DNA of 50,811 nt from Acidimicrobiales bacterium. Its GTDB lineage: Bacteria > Actinomycetota > Acidimicrobiia > Acidimicrobiales > MedAcidi-G1. The DNA lies in contig JAKURY010000017.1 of assembly GCA_022452145.1 (NCBI GenBank), forward strand, positions 1 through 50,811. The letters are read 5' to 3'. This document shows, in pieces, positions 1 to 7,812 of this stretch; within the stretch, counting starts at the first letter, position 1; every line of letters begins with the position of its first letter. Position numbers and translations under genes: made by a program. The notes under the pieces are model-generated. The model ran no database searches, was not told the DNA's origin, and saw nothing but the letters and a program-made list of their open reading frames with translations.

Positions 1-843
1 AGCCTGGCCGGGATGGCCGCCGCCGGGCCGGTCGCCGTGTTCCCCCTCATCCATGGCCCGCTCGGCGAGGACGGCACCCTGCAGGGCCTGCTCGAGTTGG
101 CCGACGTGCCGGACGTCGGGAGCGGCGTGCTGGGCTCGGCGCTGGCCATGGACAAGTTGGCCGCCAAGGAGATCCTGGCCCACCACGGGATTCCCCAGGT
201 CCGGTACCGGGGACTCCATGTCGACCGCCTCGGCGAACCCGGGTCGGACGGCCGCCGGGCACTGCTGAAGGGCCTGCTCATGGACCTCGGCCCCACAGTG
301 TTCGTGAAACCGGCCAACATGGGCTCCTCGGTCGGGGTATCGCGGGCATTCGACCCGGCCTCGCTGGATACCTCCCTGGCCACTGCCGCCACCTACGACG
401 AGTGGATCCTCGTCGAGGAGGCGGTGGCGGGTCGGGAGATCGAGTTCGCCGTGCTCGGCGGCAGGACCCCGCAGGTCTCGGGGCCCGGCGAGATCAGGCC
501 GGGCGACACCTTCTACAGCTACGTGGACAAGTACGAAACCGACGCCGCCGAGCTCATCGACGATCCCGACCTGGAACCGGCGACCGTGGTCGGCTTCCAG
601 GAACTCGCCGCCAGGGCCTTCGTCGCCCTGCGGTGCTCGGGCATGGCCCGGGTCGACTTCTTCCTCGCCGACGACGGCCGCATGCTCCTGAACGAGATCA
701 ACACGATCCCCGGCTTCACCTCGATCTCGATGTACCCGCGGCTCTGGCTGAAGGCCGGTCTGTCGTACGGAGGACTCATCGACCGGCTGGTCGACCTGGC
801 CGTCGAGCGCCACACCCGCCGGCGGCGCAACACCGGCCGCTAA
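1..843 (+). CDS. ddl: D-alanine--D-alanine ligase, 5'-truncated by window edge
   Basis: Joins two D-alanines with ATP to make the D-Ala-D-Ala end of the peptidoglycan precursor in the cytoplasm. The frame is open from base 1, so the true start lies before the window; the visible 280 or so residues are shorter than the usual 310-370. The ATP-grasp fold is clear: [15 protein letters not shown] (glycine-rich ATP loop), [20 protein letters not shown], and near the C-terminus [19 protein letters not shown], which carries the metal-binding acidic residues, followed by [13 protein letters not shown] typical of Ddl. It converges with the TetR gene, whose stop lies 11 bp downstream. The missing N-terminus is the only uncertainty. 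Confidence 0.93.
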   Translation, partial: SLAGMAAAGPVAVFPLIHGPLGEDGTLQGLLELADVPDVGSGVLGSALAMDKLAAKEILAHHGIPQVRYRGLHVDRLGEPGSDGRRALLKGLLMDLGPTVFVKPANMGSSVGVSRAFDPASLDTSLATAATYDEWILVEEAVAGREIEFAVLGGRTPQVSGPGEIRPGDTFYSYVDKYETDAAELIDDPDLEPATVVGFQELAARAFVALRCSGMARVDFFLADDGRMLLNEINTIPGFTSISMYPRLWLKAGLSYGGLIDRLVDLAVERHTRRRRNTGR

Positions 844-854
844 CCGGACCCGCC

Positions 855-1481
855 TCAGGCCACCGGGTCCAGGGACGCCCTCAGGAACCGCAGCAGCTCG
901 CTCCGACGTTGTACGACGGGCCGCAGAGTCGGGCCCACACCGGCCACCCGGAGCACCTCGATCTCGGTGGCCACCCCGACCACCGTGGAGTACGCGCTCA
1001 GCAGCAGCAGCTGGGCGTCTGTCCGCCGCATCCGGCCGGCGGCCATCTCCGCCTCGATCCACAACCGGGCCCGGGCCATCAGCGGTTCCAGGTGGCCTCG
1101 CAGGCGTTGGGCCCCGGGCGAGTTGGGACGGCTCACCTCGCGCAGCAACCCGAGCAGGACCGGTTGTTCGAGCGCCACCCGGAACACGGCCCTCACCAGG
1201 GCATCCACCCGCTCCCAGTCCTTCTGGCCTCCGACCAGCACCTGGTCCAGCGCCCCGGTGAGGTGTTCGGCGCAGCGGTCCACCACGGCGTTGAGCAGGC
1301 CGCGCTTTGATACGAAGTGGTACAGGATCGTCTGCTTGCGTATGCCCAGCCCGGCCGCCAGGTCGTCCAGCGAGGTGCCGTCGTAGCCGGCCGTGCCGAA
1401 GGAGGCTAGGGCGGCGTCCAGCACCCGTCCCTTGGTGCCCCCGCGGGCCTCGCTCGACGCCACCCGACCACCGTAGTCCAT
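855..1481 (-). CDS. TetR/AcrR-family transcriptional repressor
   Basis: A 208-residue regulator. The N-terminal helix-turn-helix is typical of TetR: VLDAALASFGTAGYDGTSL, then LAAGLGIRKQTILYHFVSK, followed by an all-helical ligand domain of usual length. The frame stays open far upstream, but the family fold begins at the ATG at 1481, and the upstream part is antisense to the next gene. It is divergent from the acyl-CoA reductase gene; the two start codons lie 42 bp apart and both fall within a perfect 13-bp inverted repeat (1479-1491 / 1514-1526). It therefore very probably represses itself and the forward operon. The ligand is unknown; the operon content suggests an acyl-CoA, fatty acid or product of the pathway. 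Confidence 0.9.
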   Translation of the reverse strand: MDYGGRVASSEARGGTKGRVLDAALASFGTAGYDGTSLDDLAAGLGIRKQTILYHFVSKRGLLNAVVDRCAEHLTGALDQVLVGGQKDWERVDALVRAVFRVALEQPVLLGLLREVSRPNSPGAQRLRGHLEPLMARARLWIEAEMAAGRMRRTDAQLLLLSAYSTVVGVATEIEVLRVAGVGPTLRPVVQRRSELLRFLRASLDPVA

Positions 1482-1526
1482 AATTCTACCATCTGGTAAG
1501 GAGCCTGACCATCTGGTAGAATTATG
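1479..1526. promoter_or_regulatory. Divergent operator: inverted repeat spanning both start codons
   Basis: CATAATTCTACCA at 1479-1491 is repeated exactly as its reverse complement TGGTAGAATTATG at 1514-1526, with 22 bp between. Each half also contains ACCATCTGGTA (1488-1498 and 1508-1518), itself nearly palindromic (TACCA-N2-TGGTA). The outer ends of the repeat are the ATG codons of the TetR gene (reverse) and of the reductase gene (forward). TetR dimers commonly bind such sites; binding here would cover both initiation regions. No Shine-Dalgarno fits for either gene, so leaderless transcripts are likely. The role is inferred. Confidence 0.75.
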
Positions 1527-3857
1527 GGCGTGATACCCCAGAACCTGGCCGGGCGCCGCATCGCAGTCACCGGCAGCACCGGATTTCTGGGCACCGCCCT
1601 CGTCGAACGCCTGCTGCGCTCGGCCCCGGGCTGCGAGCTGCTCCTGATCGTCCGTCCGGGCCGCCGTGGAGCCACCCGCCGCGTCGAACGGGACATCTTC
1701 CGCAACGACGCCTTCGACAACCTGAGAGCCGACCTGGGAGCCGATGGCTTCGCCGAGATGCTGGCACGTCGGGTGACCGCTGTGGCCGGCGACGTGACCA
1801 CCGACGGCCTCGGACTGGACGCAGACGGACGCGCCGACCTGGCATCCTGCGACATCGTCATCCACTCGGCGGCGGTTGTGAGCTTCGACTCGCCCCTGGA
1901 CCAAGCCGTCGAGGTCAACCTGCTTGGCCCGGTCAGGGTCGTCGAGACCCTGGCGGACCTGGGCGTCGCCCCCCACCTGGTGGCCGTCTCCACCTGCTAC
2001 GTGGCCGGGAGCCGACGTGGAAGCGCCCCCGAGGAACCGGTCGACGCCTCGACGTTCTTCGTCGGCGTGGACTGGCGAACCGAGGTGGATGCAGCCCGCC
2101 GGATCCGCCTCGACACCGAGACGGAGAGCCGGACCCCGGAACGCCTCCAGGGCTTCCGGAGCGAGGCACACGGCGAGTTGGGCGCCGCCGGCACCCCCAG
2201 CCTTGCCGCCAAGACCGAACAACTCCGCTCCCGCTGGGTCGACGACCGGATGGGGGAGGCCGGGGTTGCCCGTGCCACCTCCCTGGGCTTCCCCGACGCC
2301 TACGCCTACACCAAGGCGCTCGGAGAGATAGCCGTCGCCGAGAGCGCCGGCGACGTGCCCGTCAGCGTCGTGAGGCCCGCCATCATCGAATCGGCGCACT
2401 CGGAGCCCTACCCCGGTTGGATTCGGGGCTTCCGCATGGCCGAGCCCGTCATCATCTCGTACGCCCGGGGCCTGCTGAAGGAGTTCCCCGGCGTCCCCGA
2501 GGGCACGGTCGACGTGATGCCCGTCGACTTCGTGGTGGCCGCCATCTGCGCCGTAGCCGCCCGCGGACCCCTCGGCCCCGACGACGGCACCGACATCGTG
2601 CAGGTGGCTTCGGGCAGCGTTAACCCGCTGCGCTACGGGCACCTGGTGGACATGGTGCGGGAGTGGTTCACCGAGCACCCCATCTACGACGACTTGGGCC
2701 AGCCCATCGCGGTCCCCGAGTGGTCCTTCCCGGGCCGCGGTCGGGTCAAGAAGCAGTTGGAGAGGGCGGCCACGACACTGGACCGGGCGCAGAAGGTGTT
2801 CGAGGTGCTGCCTGTCCGGGGCCGACAGGCCGAGGTGGGGGCGCGCCTGGAGGAACAGCGCGACCTGATCCGCCGGGCCGAGGGCTACGTGGACCTGTAC
2901 GGCGCCTACGCCGAATGCGAGGCCATCTACGGGCTAGACAACCTGCTCGGCCTGTGGGACTCGCTGGACGACGCCGATCGGGCCACCTTCTGCTTCGACC
3001 CCCGGATCATCGACTGGAACCGCTACGTACCCGACATCCACCTGCCGTCGGTCGTGAAGGCCGGCCGGGTCCCGATGAAGCCCCCGGCCCGGGGTGGCGA
3101 GAGCCGGTCGGCCCGCCTCCGCCGGCAGGTCCTGGCGCCCGAAAGGCACCTCGTCGCCTTCGACCTCGAGAACACACTCATCGCATCCAACGTCGTCGCC
3201 TCCTACGCCTGGCTGGGAAGTCGCCACCTCCGCGGACGCGACCGAGCCCGCTTCGTGGCCGGCCTGGTGGCCGAGGCCCCGACCCTGCTCTCGCTCGACA
3301 AGAAGGACCGCAGCGACTTCCTCCGCCACTTCTACCGTCGCTACGAGGGCGCTCCGGTCGACCAGATCGCCGCGGACTCCGTCGAGCAGTTCAGCGAGTT
3401 GATCCTGGCCAAGTCGTTTCCGGCGGGCATCCGTCGGGTCCGCCAGCACAGGGCTCTCGGCCACCGGACCGTCCTCATCACAGGAGCCCTCGACTTCGTC
3501 GTCGAGCCCTTCCGCCCCCTGTTCGACGACATCGTGTCGGCCAAACTGGGCGTGGTCGACGGCACCTACGACGGTCGCATGACCGCCGTGCCACCCACCG
3601 GCGAGGCCCGCTACCAGGCACTCGTGGACCATGCCGCGGCCCACGACATGGACCTGCGGGAGTCGGTGGCCTACGCCGACTCTGCCAGCGACCTGCCCAT
3701 GCTGGAAGCGGTCGGCTTCCCGGTGGCGGTCAACCCGGAGACCCGACTCGCCAGCATCGCCCGCAAGCGCGGCTGGCTGGTAGAGGACTTCCGCAAGTCA
3801 CCCGGCATGCGACGCAGCCTCCTGCCGCTGGCCCCTGCGAGGAGCGCCGCCCGATGA
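1524..3857 (+). CDS. Fatty acyl-CoA reductase (extended SDR) fused to HAD-IB phosphatase
   Basis: A two-domain protein of 777 residues. The N-terminal part is an extended short-chain dehydrogenase of the acyl-CoA/thioester reductase type: VTGSTGFLGTALVERLL is the NAD(P) Rossmann loop near residue 15, and YAYTKALGE has the catalytic Tyr-x3-Lys. The C-terminal 230 residues are a HAD-superfamily IB hydrolase: motif I is VAFDLENTL, motif II is VLITGALDF and motif IV is ADSASDLPMLEAVG. Motif I reads DxE rather than the usual DxD, so phosphatase chemistry may be altered. The domain pair suggests reduction of an acyl thioester to aldehyde or alcohol coupled to a phosphate-handling step. First gene of a four-gene unit; its stop overlaps the next ATG (ATGA). 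The substrate is unknown. Confidence 0.85.
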   Translation: MGVIPQNLAGRRIAVTGSTGFLGTALVERLLRSAPGCELLLIVRPGRRGATRRVERDIFRNDAFDNLRADLGADGFAEMLARRVTAVAGDVTTDGLGLDADGRADLASCDIVIHSAAVVSFDSPLDQAVEVNLLGPVRVVETLADLGVAPHLVAVSTCYVAGSRRGSAPEEPVDASTFFVGVDWRTEVDAARRIRLDTETESRTPERLQGFRSEAHGELGAAGTPSLAAKTEQLRSRWVDDRMGEAGVARATSLGFPDAYAYTKALGEIAVAESAGDVPVSVVRPAIIESAHSEPYPGWIRGFRMAEPVIISYARGLLKEFPGVPEGTVDVMPVDFVVAAICAVAARGPLGPDDGTDIVQVASGSVNPLRYGHLVDMVREWFTEHPIYDDLGQPIAVPEWSFPGRGRVKKQLERAATTLDRAQKVFEVLPVRGRQAEVGARLEEQRDLIRRAEGYVDLYGAYAECEAIYGLDNLLGLWDSLDDADRATFCFDPRIIDWNRYVPDIHLPSVVKAGRVPMKPPARGGESRSARLRRQVLAPERHLVAFDLENTLIASNVVASYAWLGSRHLRGRDRARFVAGLVAEAPTLLSLDKKDRSDFLRHFYRRYEGAPVDQIAADSVEQFSELILAKSFPAGIRRVRQHRALGHRTVLITGALDFVVEPFRPLFDDIVSAKLGVVDGTYDGRMTAVPPTGEARYQALVDHAAAHDMDLRESVAYADSASDLPMLEAVGFPVAVNPETRLASIARKRGWLVEDFRKSPGMRRSLLPLAPARSAAR

Positions 3858-5077
3858 AGGCCCTGCAGTTCCGACGCAACCTCCCCCGCTACGCAGCCGC
3901 CCGGCTGGCCGGCGGGTTCGTCCCCGGTCGCGGTGCCTCGGCCGGGCCCCTCAGCCTGGTCGACATGGATCCCCCCACCGCTCCCGGCCCCGACTGGGTA
4001 CGCGTCCGCCCCCGGCTCTCGGGAATCTGCGGCTCGGACCTGGCAACCGTGGACGGTAGGTCGGCCCGCTACTTCGAACCCCTGGTCTCCTTCCCGTTCG
4101 TTCCGGGCCACGAGGTGGTCGGCGACCTGGACGACGGCACCCGGGTGGTCCTGGAGCCGGTGTTGGGCTGCGTGAGCAGGAACCTCCATCCGGCCTGCCA
4201 GTCCTGTGCCGACGGTCGGCTGGGCAACTGCGAGCACACCTCCTTCGGGGACCTGGAGCCCGGCATCCAGACCGGCTCCTGCCACGACACGGGCGGAGGC
4301 TGGGCCACGGCCTTCACGGCCCATCGGTCCCAGCTGCACGCCGTTTCCGTCGACATGGACGACGCTGCGGCTGTCATGGTCGAACCCACGGCCTGCGGTG
4401 TCCACGCGGCCCTAGCGGCCCATGTACCCAACGGTGGCGTAGTAGTCGTCCTCGGCGCTGGGACGCTCGGACAGGTCACCCTGGCCGCCCTGCGCGCACA
4501 TACCGCTCCCCGCACCATCATCGCCACCGCCCGCTATCCCGAGCAGCGGCGCATGGCGGGCCTCCTGGGCGCCGACCTGGTGATCGCCCCCGACGAGGTC
4601 AGGCGGGCGGTCAGACGTGCCACCGGCAGCCGGGCCATCGGGGCACCGACCGTCGGCGGGCCCCGGGATGGCGTGGTGGACCGCCTCACCGGGGGCGCCG
4701 ACGTGGTCGTGGACTGCGTCGGCTCCTCGGCCAGCCTCTCCGACGCCCTGGCAGTGGTCAGGCCACGGGGCCGAATCGTGCTCGTCGGCATGCCGGCCGA
4801 GGTCACCCTGGAGCTGACACCGCTGTGGCACCGCGAGGTGGAGCTGGTCGGCGCCTACACCTACGGCACCGAGACCCTCGCCGACGGCGCAGAGAGCCGC
4901 ACCTTCGACCTGGCCACCGACCTGGTACGCGACGCCGACCTGGGTCGGCTGGTGACCGCCACCTACCCGCTGACCCGCTACCGCGACGCCCTCGAACACG
5001 CTGCGGCTGCCGGCCGACGGGGTGCCGTGAAGATCGCCTTCGACCTCCGCGATGAGAAGGAGCGCAACGACCTGTGA
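3854..5077 (+). CDS. Zinc-dependent alcohol dehydrogenase (MDR family)
   Basis: A 407-residue medium-chain dehydrogenase. Catalytic zinc ligands are visible in SGICGSDL (Cys) and PFVPGHEVVG (His-Glu); a cysteine cluster (GCVSRN...CQSCADGRLGNCEH) gives the structural zinc site. The NAD(P)-binding loop is VVVLGAGTLGQ. It overlaps the preceding reductase gene by 4 bp (ATGA) and the following LarA-like gene by 4 bp (GTGA), so translation is coupled. In context it probably interconverts an alcohol and aldehyde/ketone in the same pathway as the acyl-CoA reductase. Exact substrate cannot be read from the sequence; resemblance to sorbitol/threonine dehydrogenases is general. Confidence 0.87.
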   Translation: MKALQFRRNLPRYAAARLAGGFVPGRGASAGPLSLVDMDPPTAPGPDWVRVRPRLSGICGSDLATVDGRSARYFEPLVSFPFVPGHEVVGDLDDGTRVVLEPVLGCVSRNLHPACQSCADGRLGNCEHTSFGDLEPGIQTGSCHDTGGGWATAFTAHRSQLHAVSVDMDDAAAVMVEPTACGVHAALAAHVPNGGVVVVLGAGTLGQVTLAALRAHTAPRTIIATARYPEQRRMAGLLGADLVIAPDEVRRAVRRATGSRAIGAPTVGGPRDGVVDRLTGGADVVVDCVGSSASLSDALAVVRPRGRIVLVGMPAEVTLELTPLWHREVELVGAYTYGTETLADGAESRTFDLATDLVRDADLGRLVTATYPLTRYRDALEHAAAAGRRGAVKIAFDLRDEKERNDL

Positions 5078-6690
5078 GCAACGGACGCCACCTCGCCCCC
5101 CGGCCCGGCTTCGTCCTCGACGTCGACCGGAACAGCCCGCCCATCGTGTTCCACCACGGCGAGGGCTTCCGCCTGGAGAAGCTTCCGCCCGGGCGGTCCC
5201 GGGTCATCTACCCGGCCGAACCCCTGGAGGGCCTGGCCGACCCCGACGGCGCCATCCGCCACGCCCTTGCCAACCCGCTCGGCGACTCCGAGCCGCTCCG
5301 CGCCCTGCTGCACTCCGGGATGAAGCTCACGATCGCCTTCGACGACATCTCCCTCCCACTCCCGCCGATGCGCCGCCCGGACATCCGCCAGCGGGTCATC
5401 GAGGCGGTGCTGGACGTGGCCGCCGAGGCCGGGGTGGACGACGTCCACCTCATCGCCGCCCTGGCCATCCACCGGCGCATGACCTCCGACGAACTCCGGC
5501 ACGCCGTCGGCGACCGGGTGTACGACGCCTTCGCCCCCGACGGTCGCCTCTACAACCACGATGCCGAGGACCCGGACGGCATGGTGGTGCTGGGCGAGAC
5601 GCCCCACGGCGAGGACGTGCAGTTCAGCCGGCGGGCCGCCGAGAGCGACCTGTTGGTATACGTCAACATCAACCTGGTGGCCATGGACGGAGGCCACAAG
5701 AGCACCGCCACCGGCCTGGCCGGCTACACCGGCCTCCGGCACCACCACAACGTCCACACGATGTCCAACTCCCGCTCATTCATGGACCAGGAGAACTCGG
5801 CCCTGCACGCATCGAACTGGCGGATGGGCAAGGTCCTCCGGGATGCCGGCGTAAAGATCTTCCAGATCGAGACCACGGTCAACAACGACACGTTCGGACG
5901 CCAGGGCCCGCTCGCCCTACTCCAGAAGCGTGAGTGGGAGTGGTCGGCCCGGGACCGCATGCAGTTCCTGGCCATGAAGGCCGGCCTTGACCTCATGCCC
6001 AACGGGGCCAAGCGCCGTGCTTTCTCCGGCTGGCAGGCGCCGTACGCCCTGACGTCGGTCCAGGCGGGCGAGGTCGAGGCTGTCCACGAGGTCACGACGG
6101 CCAACGTCTACAGGCAGCAGCTCGTCGCGGTCGAAGGCCAGACCGACGTCCTGACCATGGGCCTGCCGTACATCTGTCCCTACAACGTCAACTCGATCAT
6201 GAACCCGATCCTGGTCATGTGCCTGGGGCTCGGCTACTTCTTCAACCTCTACCGGGGTCGGCCGCTGGTCAGGGAGGGTGGCGTGCTCATCATGAGCCAT
6301 CCCACACCGTGGGAGTTCCACCCGGTCCACCACCCCAGCTACATCGACTTCTTCGAGCAGGTCCTGGCCGACACCACCGATCCGGCCGAAATCGAACGGA
6401 AATACGAGAAGCAGTTCGCCGAGGACGAGTGGTACATCCACCTGTACCGGAACTCGTACGCCTACCACGGCGTCCACCCGTTCTACATGTGGTACTGGGG
6501 CACCCACGCCCTCGAGCACCTCGGCCGGGTGGTCATCGTGGGTGGCGATCCGGCGGCAGTGCGCCGCATGGGGTTCCAGCCGGCTTCCACCCTGCAGGAC
6601 GCCCTCGAGATGGCGTCTGACGTGGTCGGTCCACAGCCCACGATCACGCACCTCAAGAACCCGCCCATCTTCATGGCCGACGTCACCTGA
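5074..6690 (+). CDS. LarA-like protein (nickel-pincer racemase/epimerase superfamily, DUF2088)
   Basis: A 538-residue protein, longer than typical LarA (about 420-430). It shows the LarA N-terminal pattern IAALAIHRRMTSDELRHAVG (the catalytic-type His in an A-x-HR-x2-T context) and the core GGHKSTATGLAGYTGLRHHH, which carries the lysine that holds the nickel-pincer nucleotide in LarA and a following histidine. The histidine LarA has about ten residues before that lysine is not obvious. LarA relatives isomerise many 2-hydroxyacids and need LarB, LarC and LarE to make the cofactor; none of these is in the window. The GTG start overlaps the upstream stop (GTGA). The final 130 residues, rich in aromatic residues (EWYIHLYRNSYAYHG), form an extension of unknown role. 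Confidence 0.75.
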   Translation: MSNGRHLAPRPGFVLDVDRNSPPIVFHHGEGFRLEKLPPGRSRVIYPAEPLEGLADPDGAIRHALANPLGDSEPLRALLHSGMKLTIAFDDISLPLPPMRRPDIRQRVIEAVLDVAAEAGVDDVHLIAALAIHRRMTSDELRHAVGDRVYDAFAPDGRLYNHDAEDPDGMVVLGETPHGEDVQFSRRAAESDLLVYVNINLVAMDGGHKSTATGLAGYTGLRHHHNVHTMSNSRSFMDQENSALHASNWRMGKVLRDAGVKIFQIETTVNNDTFGRQGPLALLQKREWEWSARDRMQFLAMKAGLDLMPNGAKRRAFSGWQAPYALTSVQAGEVEAVHEVTTANVYRQQLVAVEGQTDVLTMGLPYICPYNVNSIMNPILVMCLGLGYFFNLYRGRPLVREGGVLIMSHPTPWEFHPVHHPSYIDFFEQVLADTTDPAEIERKYEKQFAEDEWYIHLYRNSYAYHGVHPFYMWYWGTHALEHLGRVVIVGGDPAAVRRMGFQPASTLQDALEMASDVVGPQPTITHLKNPPIFMADVT

Positions 6691-6694
6691 CCTG

Positions 6695-7624
6695 ATGGGG
6701 CAGGTGGGCCTCCGGGTGGCGAAGACCCGGGCCATGGTCGCAAGGCTCGGCTTTCCGTGGCGTGCCGCACCGGTACCGAACGGCATCACCCCTGCACCAC
6801 CGGCGCGCCGACTCGGCGCCGACTACGACACCGACTGGGCCCGCCGCTATCCGGCACGACTGGCCCGGGCCGCCCTCGTGGAGGGCGTCATGCGCCCGGT
6901 CATGTCGGCGGTCGCCTCGCCTGACCGCCGCGGCCTGGACCGCCTGGACGACCTGGACGGACCGGTCGTCTTCGTGGCCAACCACCACAGCCACGCCGAC
7001 ACGCCCCTGCTGCTCACGTCCATCCCCGACCCGTGGCGCCACCGGACCCTCGTGGGAGCGGCCGCCGATTACTTCTTCGGGAACCGATTCAGCGGAGCCG
7101 TATCAGCACTGGCCATCGGAGCGGTGCCCATCGAGCGCACCCGCGTGGGCCGTCGGTCAGCCGACATGGCCCGCGACCTCATCGACGACGGCTGGAGCAT
7201 GCTGCTCTACCCGGAGGGTGGTCGGAGCCCCGACGGATGGGGCCAGGAGTTCAGGGGAGGAGCAGCCTTCCTGGCCATCCGGTGCAACGTACCCGTCGTG
7301 CCCATCCACCTGCAGGGCACCGGGCGGATCCTCCGGAAGGGTCGGACACTGCCACGTCCGTCGCGTACGACCGTCACGTTCGGCAACCCGCTCGTTCCCA
7401 CGGAGGGCGAGAACGCCCGCGCCTTCGCCGTCCGACTCCAGTCTGCCGTGGCCGCCCTCGGAGACGAGGCCACGTCCGACTGGTGGCAGGCCAGGCGACG
7501 GGCCCACGCCGGCACCTCACCCGGCCTGACCGGTCCGGACGTGGGCGCCTGGCGTCGGGCATGGGCCCTGGGCGACCGCGACCGGCGGTCGCGGCGGCGT
7601 CGTCGCCGGTGGCCCGAACTCTGA
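6695..7624 (+). CDS. 1-acyl-sn-glycerol-3-phosphate acyltransferase-like (PlsC/LPLAT)
   Basis: A 309-residue acyltransferase that would transfer an acyl group from a thioester to a hydroxyl, usually at the membrane. LPLAT motifs in order: NHHSHADTP (His-x4-Asp catalytic pair), GAVPIERTR, YPEGGRSPDG (EGxRS, acceptor phosphate site) and VPVVPIHLQGTG. The start ATG lies 4 bp after the LarA-like stop, so it closes the operon. The C-terminus is arginine-rich (RDRRSRRRRRRW), which may contact membrane phospholipid. With an acyl-CoA reductase upstream, the likely output is an esterified lipid, but the product is not known. Confidence 0.87.
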   Translation: MGQVGLRVAKTRAMVARLGFPWRAAPVPNGITPAPPARRLGADYDTDWARRYPARLARAALVEGVMRPVMSAVASPDRRGLDRLDDLDGPVVFVANHHSHADTPLLLTSIPDPWRHRTLVGAAADYFFGNRFSGAVSALAIGAVPIERTRVGRRSADMARDLIDDGWSMLLYPEGGRSPDGWGQEFRGGAAFLAIRCNVPVVPIHLQGTGRILRKGRTLPRPSRTTVTFGNPLVPTEGENARAFAVRLQSAVAALGDEATSDWWQARRRAHAGTSPGLTGPDVGAWRRAWALGDRDRRSRRRRRRWPEL

Positions 7625-7764
7625 GCTTCCGGCCCACCACCGTCGAGCCGAACTTCTTCAGTCCTTCGGCTGCCATCCCGTTCAGCGCCGGGCACCCCGC
7701 CGGTAGCATCCGGAACATCGATGGAAGCGTGGCCAGAGCCGTTCCCGTTCCCGTCGGATCCCAC

Positions 7765-7792
7765 GATTCTGACCAGCGATTCTGACCAGCGA
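7765..7792. repeat. 13-bp direct repeat before the aconitase gene
   Basis: GATTCTGACCAGC occurs twice in tandem (7765-7777, 7778-7790), followed by GA. It lies 140 bp after the acyltransferase stop and 20 bp before the aconitase ATG, so it would sit in the aconitase leader. The core CTGACCAGCGA also occurs at 27787-27797 in another tandem repeat. No function can be assigned. Confidence 0.7.
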
Positions 7793-7812
7793 ACGAGACA
7801 AGCGAGTTCCCC

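Noticed and set aside
1479-2678. TetR gene could extend upstream as a much longer reverse open frame
   Set aside because: The added 399 codons are antisense to the reductase gene, have no domain character, and the TetR HTH begins right after the ATG at 1481. High GC produces many such antisense frames.
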